Below are positions 25,601 to 35,507 of a DNA stretch of 64,000 bases, piece by piece. The DNA is from Pseudochryseolinea flava. GTDB lineage: Bacteria; Bacteroidota; Bacteroidia; Cytophagales; Cyclobacteriaceae. Location: the NCBI RefSeq assembly GCF_003286915.1, contig NZ_QMFY01000001.1, positions 186,001 through 250,000 on the forward strand, read 5' to 3'. The notes beneath the pieces were generated by a model, which was given only the letters and a program-made list of their open reading frames with translations, was not told the origin of the DNA and did no database searches. How positions within the stretch are numbered: the stretch's first letter is position 1; each line of letters starts with the position of its first letter. A program made the translations under genes and the position numbers.

Positions 25601-26935
25601 ATGAAGAAACGAATCGCTATTGTTGGGGGAGGTCTTGTGGGTTCGTTGTTGGCCATCTATCTCGTGAAGCGTGGCTATGTGGTAAATGTATTCGAGCGCC
25701 GTCATGATCCTCGTAAAACTGATCTCTATGCAGGGAGATCAATTAATCTTGCGCTCAGTACACGTGGATTGAAGTCACTCGAAGAAGTGGGACTCGCTGC
25801 GAAAATTCGGCAAGAAGCGATTCCGATGCACGGGCGGATGATGCACAATATAAAAGGTGAACTGAGCTTTCTTCCATACGGGAAAGAAGGTCAATTTATC
25901 AATTCAATTTCTCGTGCCAGCTTGAACGTGATGCTGATTAATGAAGCTGAAAATCTCGGCGCCCAATATACATTCAACCATCGCTGCACACATGTCGATC
26001 TCGATAAGACTACGCTAACATTTCAAGACGAAGATCACCACATCACGCAGAAGCAGTTTCATCAAATTGTCGGTGCCGATGGTGCCTTCTCAGCAGTAAG
26101 GGGTGCAATGCAATTCACCGATCGTTTTGATTTTAGTCAAGACTACATCGATCATGGATACAAAGAGTTAACAATACCGGCTGGTCATTACGGAAGTTTT
26201 CAGCTCGAAAAAAATGCGCTCCATATATGGCCTCGCGAAAGCTTTATGATGATCGCATTGCCTAACCCGGATGGTAGTTTTACGTGCACACTCTTCTTTC
26301 CGTTTGAAGGAAAAAAATCTTTTGACGCACTGAAAGACTTATCCAACGTAGAAAAATTCTTTCAAGATCAATTCCCCGATGCTGTCAAGCTGATGCCCGA
26401 TCTGTTGAAAGATTTCCAAGAGAACCCGACATCCTCGCTCGTAACCATGCAATGTTATCCGTGGTGCAAAAACAATACGTTGCTCATTGGCGATGCTGCA
26501 CATGCGATCGTACCATTCTATGGTCAAGGTATGAATGCTGGCTTTGAAGATTGCCGCATTCTCAATAAACTGTTAAATGAAACGCACGATGATTGGTCCG
26601 CCGCTGCTGCAAAATTTCAAACACAGCGCAAACCAAACGCCGATGCAATCGCCAAGCTGGCGTTGGATAATTTCGTCGAGATGCGTGATCTGGTTGGAGA
26701 TCCTGAATTTCTACTACGAAAAAAGATAGAATCACATCTGCACACCTTGTTCCCGACACAATGGATTCCGTTGTATTCCATGGTGACTTTTAATGAAAAT
26801 ATTGCCTACGCAGATGCATACGCGATTGGTCAGAAGCAAAAGAAAATCATGGATGAAGTAATGCGTGATCCGAACATTACCACTACCTGGCAGTCACTAC
26901 CGTTTCAACAGATAGTTGATCAACTGAATCTCTGA
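25601..26935 (+). CDS. kmo: Kynurenine 3-monooxygenase
   Basis: 444-residue flavoprotein hydroxylase converting kynurenine to 3-hydroxykynurenine with NADPH and O2. FAD-binding GGGLVGSLLAIYL at the N-terminus, ARG-type segment AGRSINLALSTRG, and the second FAD motif LIGDAAHAIVPFYGQGMNAG. Gene order with kynU and the dioxygenase supports the assignment. Its 3' end overlaps the convergent lytic transglycosylase gene by 53 bp. Confidence 0.94.
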   Translation: MKKRIAIVGGGLVGSLLAIYLVKRGYVVNVFERRHDPRKTDLYAGRSINLALSTRGLKSLEEVGLAAKIRQEAIPMHGRMMHNIKGELSFLPYGKEGQFINSISRASLNVMLINEAENLGAQYTFNHRCTHVDLDKTTLTFQDEDHHITQKQFHQIVGADGAFSAVRGAMQFTDRFDFSQDYIDHGYKELTIPAGHYGSFQLEKNALHIWPRESFMMIALPNPDGSFTCTLFFPFEGKKSFDALKDLSNVEKFFQDQFPDAVKLMPDLLKDFQENPTSSLVTMQCYPWCKNNTLLIGDAAHAIVPFYGQGMNAGFEDCRILNKLLNETHDDWSAAAAKFQTQRKPNADAIAKLALDNFVEMRDLVGDPEFLLRKKIESHLHTLFPTQWIPLYSMVTFNENIAYADAYAIGQKQKKIMDEVMRDPNITTTWQSLPFQQIVDQLNL

Positions 26936-28361
26936 TGTGAACTTTGTACTCATCGTACCGGCTCAACACATGACGCACATAATTCACAGGTTCCTCACAT
27001 TTGCAATAACCTGTCTTCGCCAGAGGATCACGGTAGTATTGTGGATCGGATTTCTTCAATAAGTAGTACTCTACATTACCATTCCAACGCGTCGAATCCT
27101 TTCCATACTTCGCGGCGAGCTTCTTTGCGTCGATAATATGTGACAAGCCAACGTTGTACGAAGCAAGAATAAACTTCAAGCGCTCATTGGGATCAGCAAC
27201 AGATTTCGACCAGAATTTATCCAAATACTTAAGATACTTTACACCGGCTTTAATATTTTGAACAGGATCGTGAATATCCTTCACGCCATACTGACGCGCT
27301 GTTTCGGGCATCAACTGCATCAATCCTTTTGCACCTGCCCATGATTCATCGTCGGGAACAAATTTAGATTCTTGATACACCACCGATGCAAGTAATCGCC
27401 AATCCCAATTGAGCTGTGCCGCGCCGTCACGAATGAGATCATCATAAGGAGAAAGTTTATTTCCACCCAATGAAGAGTAATCACTATTCATGCGCATCAC
27501 CGATGTGCGGGGGCTTTTAAAGTAGCGATTATAAATTACCATGAACGTTGGCTGCTTCTTCACTCTTGTTAACCACGTGTTGGTTGCCTTTAGTAACAGC
27601 GGCGAATTTTTGCGTACTGCCCATGCTATTTGTTGTGCAACACTGAGCACTGTACTCACATCAATGTTCGGATAGTATGAAGCATTTACACGCGCGATGG
27701 TATGATCAGAAACCGTGTACTCAATATCACCCATGGCCACACGACGAATAAGCGACTCACTCTCTGCGTTAAGAGTATCGAGCTCAATGTCGATGTCACC
27801 ACCAATTTCCTCAGAAAGATTTCGAAGACGTTGTTCGTAGCTCGTTCCAGTAATCACACTCACTTTTTTTCCAACCAAGTCGACAGGGTTTCGAATCAAG
27901 CCTTCATTGATTTGATCTTCATTCATTTTTCGCCAGCCATCAGGTTTGCGTTGTACAAGAACTTGAAATGAGTTGTAGTGTGGCTTCGTGAAAGAGACAA
28001 AGTCTGTTCTATTTTTTGTTACTGTTAAAGGGAAAGCGAGTAAGTCGCCCTCACCACGATTAAGTTGATCGATCGCGTGCTCTACACCTGAAGTAACCTT
28101 TATGCGAAGTTCAACGTCGAGCTCATCAGCAAGCAAAGTGAGTAATTCGTACTCATAGCCCATCGGTTGTCCTTTGTAGATGAAATAACTAATAGAATTA
28201 TTATCAACAAGCACATTGATGAAGCCGCGTTTCTGAATTGCATCAAGGTCCAATTCTACTCGTGGATTGGAGACGAAGGTTTTATTCTGCGAGGGATTGC
28301 AAGAAAAACCAAACAGTAGCAAGACAGCGACTAGAGATAAATTGCGCGATAAAGCAACCAT
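26883..28361 (-). CDS. mltF: MltF-like lytic transglycosylase with solute-binding domain
   Basis: 492 residues. After a signal/lipoprotein-like leader (ending GFSC, a poor lipobox) comes a periplasmic solute-binding (SBP_bac_3) domain, about 40-270, and then an SLT lysozyme-like domain from about 310 with catalytic Glu331 in VVYQESKF and the GLMQLMPETA and ASYNVG motifs. MltF cleaves peptidoglycan to 1,6-anhydro products. Start is the ATG at 28361; an upstream frame to 28427 lacks a signal peptide. The C-terminal ~18 residues (from about HIRDSVDQ) are encoded antisense to the 3' end of kmo. Confidence 0.9.
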   Translation of the reverse strand: MVALSRNLSLVAVLLLFGFSCNPSQNKTFVSNPRVELDLDAIQKRGFINVLVDNNSISYFIYKGQPMGYEYELLTLLADELDVELRIKVTSGVEHAIDQLNRGEGDLLAFPLTVTKNRTDFVSFTKPHYNSFQVLVQRKPDGWRKMNEDQINEGLIRNPVDLVGKKVSVITGTSYEQRLRNLSEEIGGDIDIELDTLNAESESLIRRVAMGDIEYTVSDHTIARVNASYYPNIDVSTVLSVAQQIAWAVRKNSPLLLKATNTWLTRVKKQPTFMVIYNRYFKSPRTSVMRMNSDYSSLGGNKLSPYDDLIRDGAAQLNWDWRLLASVVYQESKFVPDDESWAGAKGLMQLMPETARQYGVKDIHDPVQNIKAGVKYLKYLDKFWSKSVADPNERLKFILASYNVGLSHIIDAKKLAAKYGKDSTRWNGNVEYYLLKKSDPQYYRDPLAKTGYCKCEEPVNYVRHVLSRYDEYKVHIRDSVDQLSVETVVTAR

Positions 28362-28542
28362 AGCAACCCCAAAATTATTTATTTCTATGTTGAAACAAAA
28401 AGATGCCAAGGGCACACGGCATCGCAAATCGCTTACTACAATTTGTTAGGGGCGATTAAACGCCGTCTGCTAAGATTTCGAGACGTTGCGGTGGAAAAAA
28501 TATTCTCAAAAAAAATTTCATGCCAGGGCTAAAAATAAAAAA

Positions 28543-28566
28543 AGAGGCTTCGGAAGGGAAGCCTCT
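28543..28566 (-). terminator. Intrinsic terminator of the DUF4397 gene
   Basis: 9-bp stem AGAGGCTTC/GAAGCCTCT with a 6-nt loop. On the minus strand it is followed by a T-rich run, 22 nt past the stop at 28588. Confidence 0.9.
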
Positions 28567-28587
28567 TTTTATCAACCAAAATTATTA

Positions 28588-29313
28588 TTAGTGTTTGAAC
28601 ACGCCATACGAAACAGCGAGATCAACAGTTCCATCAATAATTCCTTTCGCATAAAGCGTATAGATGCCTTTTGAATCAAGTTTCAAATTGTTGACAACAA
28701 AGATCACCTCATCATTTGCGTTTCGTGCTTCGAAATTATATGTGCCAGCGGGTATTGTGGTAAACCTTGCAAAGTCTGCTTTTGCATCATTAAATTTTCG
28801 TATTGAAAATGTAGTCGTTCCATCAGCTGTATTAACGATTTTCAAATCTGCAACACCATTCGCAAAATGGAAAAATCTCAATTTCGCCATACCAGGATCA
28901 GGCAATACTAAATCGTCAGCAACGCGTGTGACTACAGTTTTGTCACCATTAAGAACAATGAATGATGTGTTATTCGTTGCTGCTGTAGCGGCATAACGAT
29001 CTGTCACGATATATGCATCGCCCGTATATTCAGTAACGGCAATATTTCTGTTTGGACCTGCTGGCACTGCGAGCGTAATTGTATTGTACAACTTACCATC
29101 AGGAGCTTTCACAAAACGGACCGTATCTTTTGCAGTAAAACGATTATCAACTCTGATTTTAAATCGTTTGTCCGTTGGATGCACATCGATGATCGTGAGC
29201 TTCGATGACAGCGTTGTTACTGACGGTGTTGGCTCTGGATAATCTGGTTCGCCGCAGCCTACCATTACGAACGCAAGCGAAAAAATTGAAATAATGTATA
29301 TGAAATTTTTCAT
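28588..29313 (-). CDS. DUF4397 domain lipoprotein
   Basis: 241 residues. Lipoprotein signal with lipobox VMVGC (Cys20). The mature protein has two beta-sandwich-like repeats; the second (from about residue 140, AKLRFFHFANGVADLKIV) matches the DUF4397 pattern. Such proteins are surface-exposed in Bacteroidota with unknown function. It lies 27 nt downstream of the Oar-like receptor and shares its transcript and terminator, which suggests it is an accessory lipoprotein of that receptor. Confidence 0.8.
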   Translation of the reverse strand: MKNFIYIISIFSLAFVMVGCGEPDYPEPTPSVTTLSSKLTIIDVHPTDKRFKIRVDNRFTAKDTVRFVKAPDGKLYNTITLAVPAGPNRNIAVTEYTGDAYIVTDRYAATAATNNTSFIVLNGDKTVVTRVADDLVLPDPGMAKLRFFHFANGVADLKIVNTADGTTTFSIRKFNDAKADFARFTTIPAGTYNFEARNANDEVIFVVNNLKLDSKGIYTLYAKGIIDGTVDLAVSYGVFKH

Positions 29314-29340
29314 GTTATTGCTTTATACGTTGAGCGTTGA

Positions 29341-32300
29341 TTAAAATATATATCGCAAGCCAAACTGCATTCTCCAAATAGATCCTACATTCGACACTTG
29401 ATATGCTTCTGTCTTAGAATTATCGAAGCTATACACCGGACGTCCAGTGTTTCCTGGCCCTTCATAACCTTGAAGTGCTAGCAAATTGTAGCTATTGTTC
29501 AATACAAAATAATCGCGGCCATAATCCTGGTCTATAAGATTACCAACATTCTCAATATCTGCAGTGAGTTGAAGTGTGTGCTTATACTTTCCAAACTTCG
29601 CAAAGAACTCCATCATAAATCGCAAGTCAAATTTGCTTTCCCAAGGTGTTCTGGCCGCATTACGTGCCGCAATTTGTCCACGGTGGCTGTTTAGATAATC
29701 ATCGTTCGCAATGAAGGCGTTAAGCTGTGACCATATCTCATCCGGAGTGCGAAGATCCGATGCAGACATTGGTGCTAGAAGAATTTCGTTCTTGTGACGC
29801 GGGATGTAAACCAAATCATTGCCAAATGCGCCATCACCGTTCAAATCACCATTGATCGTATACGAAAAAGGTTCACCAGATTGCCCATTGTAAAACACCG
29901 ATACCGTAGCGGCCATAAAGCCCAGGAACTCTTTGCGATAGGAAATATTACCCACCACGCGATGTCTTAAGTCCCAAACAGAATAACTCAAGAATTGATC
30001 GTTGCTGTAACCTGGTGTTGGATTAAATTCCCATCCTGATAACGCTGTTGTATTGGTACCGCTATTCACATCACGAGACTGTCCATAATTGTACGCGATA
30101 GAGGCAAAAAGACCTTTATCCCAAGACTTCTGAAGTGATCCCGTCAAACTGTATTGATATCCTTTATTGGTGTTGTTGATCAACAACAAGTTCTGGAATT
30201 TAGAGTTCGCCAACGCAGCTGTATGACGTGGCCTTCCATCGCCCACAACTTTTTCGGTTGGATAAGTAAGGTTGACGTTCTCGTAATTTATTTCATTGAT
30301 TGTTTTCGAATATATCGCCTCGAGTGTTGCTGTAATTCCCAATGGAAGTTTAACATCATAGGCGACGTTTGCACGGAACACTTGTGGGAGACGGAAATTA
30401 CGATCCATCAAGTTCACTTCGGATGTCGGAATATTTTTCAATTCACTTTCAATTTTCGTGCGCACGGCGGGGTCATTCACATCAACGCCGAGTTGATCAG
30501 CCCAATAGTATTCGAGTATGCGATTGCCATCCGCATAAAGTGGCATAGCGCCATTGTTGCGATTAGCACGAATATCCAATGTTGCGAGCGTAGCACCAGA
30601 ATTCGTGTATTGGTTTGCGACCCACACAAAAGGAATACGGCCAGTAAAAATTCCTACACCACCACGAATTTGGTGCTTACCTGATTCATTAACGTCATAG
30701 TTAAAGCCAAATCTTGGCGACCACAGGAGTTGACCTGATGGTACATCACGTGTATCTAGGCCGTATTCATCCATGAGTCCTTGATTAGCATTTGGTTTAT
30801 CAATGAACACCGGAATATCAACACGTAATCCTGCTGTTAGACGAAGGCCTTTGCCTGCATCGAATTCATCCTGTGCATAGAATCCTGTTTGAAGAAAACG
30901 TAGTGTAACAGCCTTGAAGCGGTCATTAAAGTAATCGAGAGAATAAGACAAGCGAAAACGCCCCGTAGATGTAGTGCTTCCAAGTAAGTCGTTCTCAAAA
31001 TCATTCAAGGTGGCATATTCGTAATGACCGTTGTAGCGATTTACGAACGAGTTGAAAATTTTATAATACTCGTTGTGTGTTCCAATGGTAATGGTATGCT
31101 TGTTCTTAAACCAAGTAAAGTTGTCGGTAATTTGGAGAATATCTTGGCTCTTTAAATTTCCTTGTGAGCTACGCTGACCACCAGCGCGAATAATTCTATT
31201 GCTCCCTAAGTTAATATCAAGGTGTGGAAATAATCCGTTCTTATTTTGTGATGACACGTCGCGATTGTCATCTACTGTTGTCCATCCTGCGATAAAACGA
31301 TTTGAAGTTGTCGGCGAGAATCTGCTGTTTAGCTCGAGAATTGTCGAGTTGTTTTCATAATCAATAACAAATCCATGGCCCGAAAATTCTAACACAACCT
31401 GTGATCGCGCCAAATCATCTTGCTCTGCCTTTACGTAATTGTGTCGCAAAGTAAGCTGATGTTTGTCGCTGATGTTCCAATCTAAACGAGCGAATATCTT
31501 GTTATTTTCTGACGCTGGTGTAAATTTTCCATACGTACCTGGATCGTAACTGTAATTATCGATGAGATGCTTCCGAACGCGTTCTGCTTCTTCTTCCGAA
31601 ATGAGCGATACGTTTGCTGGCAAACCATTCTTTTGAAGTTCTGTGAGCTCTGCTTGTTTCACCAGGTTTACCGCAAATGGTGTTTCTGCTTTCTGCTGCT
31701 CGAAACTTCCAAAAAAGAAAAGTTTGTTCTTAATGATGGGACCACCGATGCGGGCACCTGTTTGCCTATTGAAAAACTCGTTTTGACGCTGCCTGGTTTC
31801 ACCCAACGTTTTTCCTGAAGTCTTCTCATTTCTAAAAAAATGGTAAACAGATCCTTCAAACTCATTTGTACCGCTCCGTGTTACGGCATTGATACCGCCC
31901 CCCGAAAATGATCCTTGGGTTACATCATAAGGAGATACAACGATCGAAACTTCTTTGATCGCGTCGAGACTCACGATTTCCGTACCTGCATTACTTCCTG
32001 GTTGACCACTTGAATTGAGACCGAAAGCGTCATTGTTCACAGCCCCATCGATTGTCACATTATTGTAACGACTATTTTTTCCTGCAATAGAAGTACCTCC
32101 ATTACCAAGGCCTGATGCGGCTTGTGGCGTAAGTCTGGTGAAATCGCTTAGCGACCTAGAGATCGATGGATTTCTTTCAATAGTAGCTGAACTAATATTA
32201 GTTGCTGCTCCCGTACGACCTGAGTTGATCACATCATTCGGATTTGCCGTCACGACGATCTCGGTAAGTGTATTGCTTGCTTCTGATACCGTGATCGAAA

Positions 32301-32610
32301 GATTTCTATTTTCCCCAAGCGCCAGGGTAAACTCTGGTTCTTCGTAATCGGTATAACCAACGAACGTAACTTTCACACTATATGGACCGCCAACACGCAC
32401 GTTGGGAAAATAAAATTTCCCGACTTCGTTTGTAACGACACCATATTGCGTTCCTGTTGGTTTGTGAACGGCCACTACCGATGCACCTGGCAAGGCACCT
32501 CCATTCTGATCTTTTACAACACCATTGATGGCTGATGTTGTAATACCTTGTGCCCACGCCGCGCTGGAAGCCGTGATCACAAAGAAAATTAACAGTAGAA
32601 TTCTCTTCAT
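29341..32610 (-). CDS. Oar-like TonB-dependent outer-membrane receptor
   Basis: 1089 residues. Signal peptide (ends AWAQ), a carboxypeptidase-regulatory-like Ig domain (about 24-115, NGVVKDQNGGALPGASV), a plug domain with VNNDAFGLNSSG and GGGINAVTRSGTNEFEGSVY, and a long C-terminal barrel ending in Phe (GLRYIF). The blocks GGINAVTRSGTN and FFFGSFE are typical of the Oar branch. The imported or exported ligand is unknown. A TATTTTTG -7 box lies upstream, and the DUF4397 lipoprotein follows. Confidence 0.92.
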   Translation of the reverse strand: MKRILLLIFFVITASSAAWAQGITTSAINGVVKDQNGGALPGASVVAVHKPTGTQYGVVTNEVGKFYFPNVRVGGPYSVKVTFVGYTDYEEPEFTLALGENRNLSITVSEASNTLTEIVVTANPNDVINSGRTGAATNISSATIERNPSISRSLSDFTRLTPQAASGLGNGGTSIAGKNSRYNNVTIDGAVNNDAFGLNSSGQPGSNAGTEIVSLDAIKEVSIVVSPYDVTQGSFSGGGINAVTRSGTNEFEGSVYHFFRNEKTSGKTLGETRQRQNEFFNRQTGARIGGPIIKNKLFFFGSFEQQKAETPFAVNLVKQAELTELQKNGLPANVSLISEEEAERVRKHLIDNYSYDPGTYGKFTPASENNKIFARLDWNISDKHQLTLRHNYVKAEQDDLARSQVVLEFSGHGFVIDYENNSTILELNSRFSPTTSNRFIAGWTTVDDNRDVSSQNKNGLFPHLDINLGSNRIIRAGGQRSSQGNLKSQDILQITDNFTWFKNKHTITIGTHNEYYKIFNSFVNRYNGHYEYATLNDFENDLLGSTTSTGRFRLSYSLDYFNDRFKAVTLRFLQTGFYAQDEFDAGKGLRLTAGLRVDIPVFIDKPNANQGLMDEYGLDTRDVPSGQLLWSPRFGFNYDVNESGKHQIRGGVGIFTGRIPFVWVANQYTNSGATLATLDIRANRNNGAMPLYADGNRILEYYWADQLGVDVNDPAVRTKIESELKNIPTSEVNLMDRNFRLPQVFRANVAYDVKLPLGITATLEAIYSKTINEINYENVNLTYPTEKVVGDGRPRHTAALANSKFQNLLLINNTNKGYQYSLTGSLQKSWDKGLFASIAYNYGQSRDVNSGTNTTALSGWEFNPTPGYSNDQFLSYSVWDLRHRVVGNISYRKEFLGFMAATVSVFYNGQSGEPFSYTINGDLNGDGAFGNDLVYIPRHKNEILLAPMSASDLRTPDEIWSQLNAFIANDDYLNSHRGQIAARNAARTPWESKFDLRFMMEFFAKFGKYKHTLQLTADIENVGNLIDQDYGRDYFVLNNSYNLLALQGYEGPGNTGRPVYSFDNSKTEAYQVSNVGSIWRMQFGLRYIF

Positions 32611-32645
32611 AAGATGGGTTTAGATTAAAGGGTTATTGAGTCGGG

Positions 32646-32653
32646 CAAAAATA
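32646..32653 (-). promoter_or_regulatory. Putative -7 box of the Oar-like receptor gene
   Basis: TATTTTTG on the minus strand, 35 nt before the ATG at 32610; fits TAnnTTTG. Confidence 0.5.
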
Positions 32654-32817
32654 CCGGAAGCAGAACAAAAATGCTTTACTGCTCCTTTAATTCTTTCCAC
32701 AAAATGTTTACAATAAGTTAACAGGATTTGCGATGGATTTGACAAATTATGTACTGTTGTGTTAAACCAAAACCAACATTTTTTCGCTATTTGACCTTTC
32801 TAACGATTGCACTCATG

Positions 32818-35391
32818 ATGACAAGAATTTTTGCACTGCTATTTTTTTTATCGGCGATCACCTTTCATTCACACGCGCAGCCTGCACTCGGTTATTATTT
32901 ACCAGAAAATATTTCTTACAATCCACAAATTCCAACGCCCAAATCCATCGTCGGACATGAAATCGGCGCGTGGCACTTGTCACACGACAAGCTCATTCAA
33001 TATCTCAAAGCCCTCGACGAATCTTCCGACCGAATTTCAATGAACGTTACTGGCGCTTCTCACGAAATGCGTCCACTCATTAATCTCATCATTACTTCTC
33101 CACAGAATCATCAAAATCTTGAAGATTTACGACAACAGCATGTCGCCCTTACAGATACAAAACTTTCCACCAACTTAGACACGCGAAAAATGCCGGCCGT
33201 TTTCTATATGGGCTTTAGCGTTCACGGCGATGAAGCGAGTGGAACAAATGCCGCCGCACTTACGGCTTACTACCTCGCAGCGGCCCAAGGAAAAGAAATT
33301 GACTCGCAGTTACAGAACGTCATCATCATTCTCGATCCATGTCTCAATCCCGATGGCATGCAACGTTTTAGTAGTTGGGTAAATGTACGAAAAAGTATCA
33401 CACCTTCCGCAGATCCAAATGACATCGAGCATCGCGAAGCATGGCCCGGTGGACGATTTAATCATTATTGGTTCGATCTCAATCGCGATTGGCTGGTCGC
33501 GCAGCATCCAGAGTCGCAAGCACGCGTCAAAGTTTTTCATCTTTGGAAACCAAACGTACTAACAGACCACCATGAGATGGGCACGAACGCGACGTTCTTC
33601 TTTCAACCCGGTGTGCCATCGCGAAACCATCCGCTTACACCTTCAAAGAATTATGAACTTACCAAACGCATGGCATCCTTTCACGCGCGTGCGTTAGATG
33701 ACATTGGCTCGCTGTATTACACGCAAGAAGACTTCGATGATTTCTATTATGGAAAAGGATCAACTTTCCCCGATGTACAAGGTGCTGTTGGAATTTTGTT
33801 TGAACAAGGCAGCGCTCGCGGACATGCGCAAGAAAGTGTGAATGGCATCGTGCGTTTTGAGTTTGCTATCCGCAATCAGTTTGTTACCTCGCTGAGTTCT
33901 TTGCGTGCCGTACATAATCTTCGTGAAGAACTCTTGAACTACCAACGTCAATTTTACAAAGATGCAACAAGCGAAGCCTTGAAAGATCCAATCAAGGCAA
34001 TTGTTTTCGGCGCAAATGACGATAAAGTTCGCGCATTACACTTTGCTGAAATTTTACACCGCCAACAGATCGATGTGTACCCGCTTACTGCATCACAATC
34101 GATCAATGGAAAAAATTTTACGAACGAATCGAGCTACGTCGTTCCACTTCAACAAGCACAGTACAAACTCATCAAAAGCATGTTCGAGAAAAGGACGTCT
34201 TTTCAAGACAGCATTTTTTACGACATATCCGGTTGGACATTGCCGCTAGCATTCGGCCTTGATTATGAAGAACTCAAAACGGTGCCACAACACAATAACA
34301 AAACACCGACGTTTTCAATTCCTGCAGGAAAACGTATCGGTGATAAAACAGACTATGCCTACGCCATTGAAACCAAAGGCTTCTACACACCACGATCACT
34401 TTTCAAATTACTTGCGCATGGCGTGCGTGTTAAAATTTCAACCGCGCCTTTTAATCACGAGACAGGGAAAAAGTTTTCGAATGGTACCATCCTCATACCG
34501 CTGGACAACCAAGACCGCGTCAATGCAAACCAAATTGAATACCTCCTCGACGACATTGCAACGCAGGATGGAGTCGACGTATATGCATGTCGCTCGGGAT
34601 TAGATCTTGAGGGAACGAGTTTAGGCAGCAACAGTTTTCAGGCGTTACGCAAACCAGAGATCGCATTGATTGTAGGCGAGGGTGTGACGGCTACAGATGC
34701 TGGTGAAATTTGGCATTTGCTTGACACGCGTTACCGTATACCCGTAACGTTGCTTTCTACTGATGTATTAAACCGCGCAAATCTTAGTCGATACAACACG
34801 ATTATTCTTCCCTCCTACAGCGGAACTTCCATCAACGAGATTGGGCGCGAGAAATTAAAGGCTTGGGTTCAAAATGGCGGTGTATTAATCGGTTTTGAAA
34901 ATGCTGTATCGTGGATCAACAACAATGGTTTGGGGAGATTTGAAATGAAAAAAGACGAAGTCGTTGCCGAAAAGAAAAATGACGTATTGCTCCGACCGTA
35001 TGCGTCCATTGCGCGTTACACCGATGCACAAGCTACGAGCGGGGCTATTTTCGAAGCGCAAGCGGATCTAACGCACCCGCTACTGTACGGATATGACCAC
35101 CTGACAATTTCGGTGTTTAAGTCGAACAACATCTTCATGGAAAAGTCAAAGAATCCCTACGCCAACCCGCTTGTGCTCACTGGCGCACCGCTCCAAAGTG
35201 GCTACATCTCCAAAACAAATTACCCAAAAGTGAAGGACACAGCCGTCGTGGGCGTTACCGGCATTGGACAAGGGCAAGTGATAGGCTTCACGAACAATGT
35301 TTGCTTTCGCGCTTTTTGGTTCGGCACGCACAAGCTTTTAACGAACGCGATCTTCTATGGGCCAATCATCAGCAGCAAGTCATCGCGGTGA
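32818..35391 (+). CDS. Exported M14 zinc carboxypeptidase with C-terminal amidotransferase-like domain
   Basis: About 857 residues. Signal peptide MTRIFALLFFLSAITFHSHA. The M14 domain spans about 40-360: His136 and Glu139 in VHGDEASG and the third zinc ligand among His251/His252 in TDHHEMG, with WFDLNRDW for substrate carboxylate binding and Glu in GILFEQGS as catalytic base. A second region (about 610-720, IALIVGEGVTAT...NTIILPSYSG...WVQNGGVLIGF) resembles a class I amidotransferase-like flavodoxin fold. The start could be the adjacent ATG at 32815; further upstream starts would spoil the signal. Single gene. Confidence 0.87.
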   Translation: MTRIFALLFFLSAITFHSHAQPALGYYLPENISYNPQIPTPKSIVGHEIGAWHLSHDKLIQYLKALDESSDRISMNVTGASHEMRPLINLIITSPQNHQNLEDLRQQHVALTDTKLSTNLDTRKMPAVFYMGFSVHGDEASGTNAAALTAYYLAAAQGKEIDSQLQNVIIILDPCLNPDGMQRFSSWVNVRKSITPSADPNDIEHREAWPGGRFNHYWFDLNRDWLVAQHPESQARVKVFHLWKPNVLTDHHEMGTNATFFFQPGVPSRNHPLTPSKNYELTKRMASFHARALDDIGSLYYTQEDFDDFYYGKGSTFPDVQGAVGILFEQGSARGHAQESVNGIVRFEFAIRNQFVTSLSSLRAVHNLREELLNYQRQFYKDATSEALKDPIKAIVFGANDDKVRALHFAEILHRQQIDVYPLTASQSINGKNFTNESSYVVPLQQAQYKLIKSMFEKRTSFQDSIFYDISGWTLPLAFGLDYEELKTVPQHNNKTPTFSIPAGKRIGDKTDYAYAIETKGFYTPRSLFKLLAHGVRVKISTAPFNHETGKKFSNGTILIPLDNQDRVNANQIEYLLDDIATQDGVDVYACRSGLDLEGTSLGSNSFQALRKPEIALIVGEGVTATDAGEIWHLLDTRYRIPVTLLSTDVLNRANLSRYNTIILPSYSGTSINEIGREKLKAWVQNGGVLIGFENAVSWINNNGLGRFEMKKDEVVAEKKNDVLLRPYASIARYTDAQATSGAIFEAQADLTHPLLYGYDHLTISVFKSNNIFMEKSKNPYANPLVLTGAPLQSGYISKTNYPKVKDTAVVGVTGIGQGQVIGFTNNVCFRAFWFGTHKLLTNAIFYGPIISSKSSR

Positions 35392-35507
35392 TCGGGGTTA
35401 GTATGATGAGAAAAATGTGAAGAGCCAAAAAAAGGTGCATTTCCCTGATAGCGAATCACGGATAAGCGATAAATTTTTCAAATCTTTGCACCGCAAAAAA
35501 ACGATCC

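Noticed and set aside
30154-30684. Plus-strand frame of 176 codons opposite the Oar-like receptor
   Set aside because: Cys/Trp/His-rich translation typical of a shadow frame over a beta-barrel gene.
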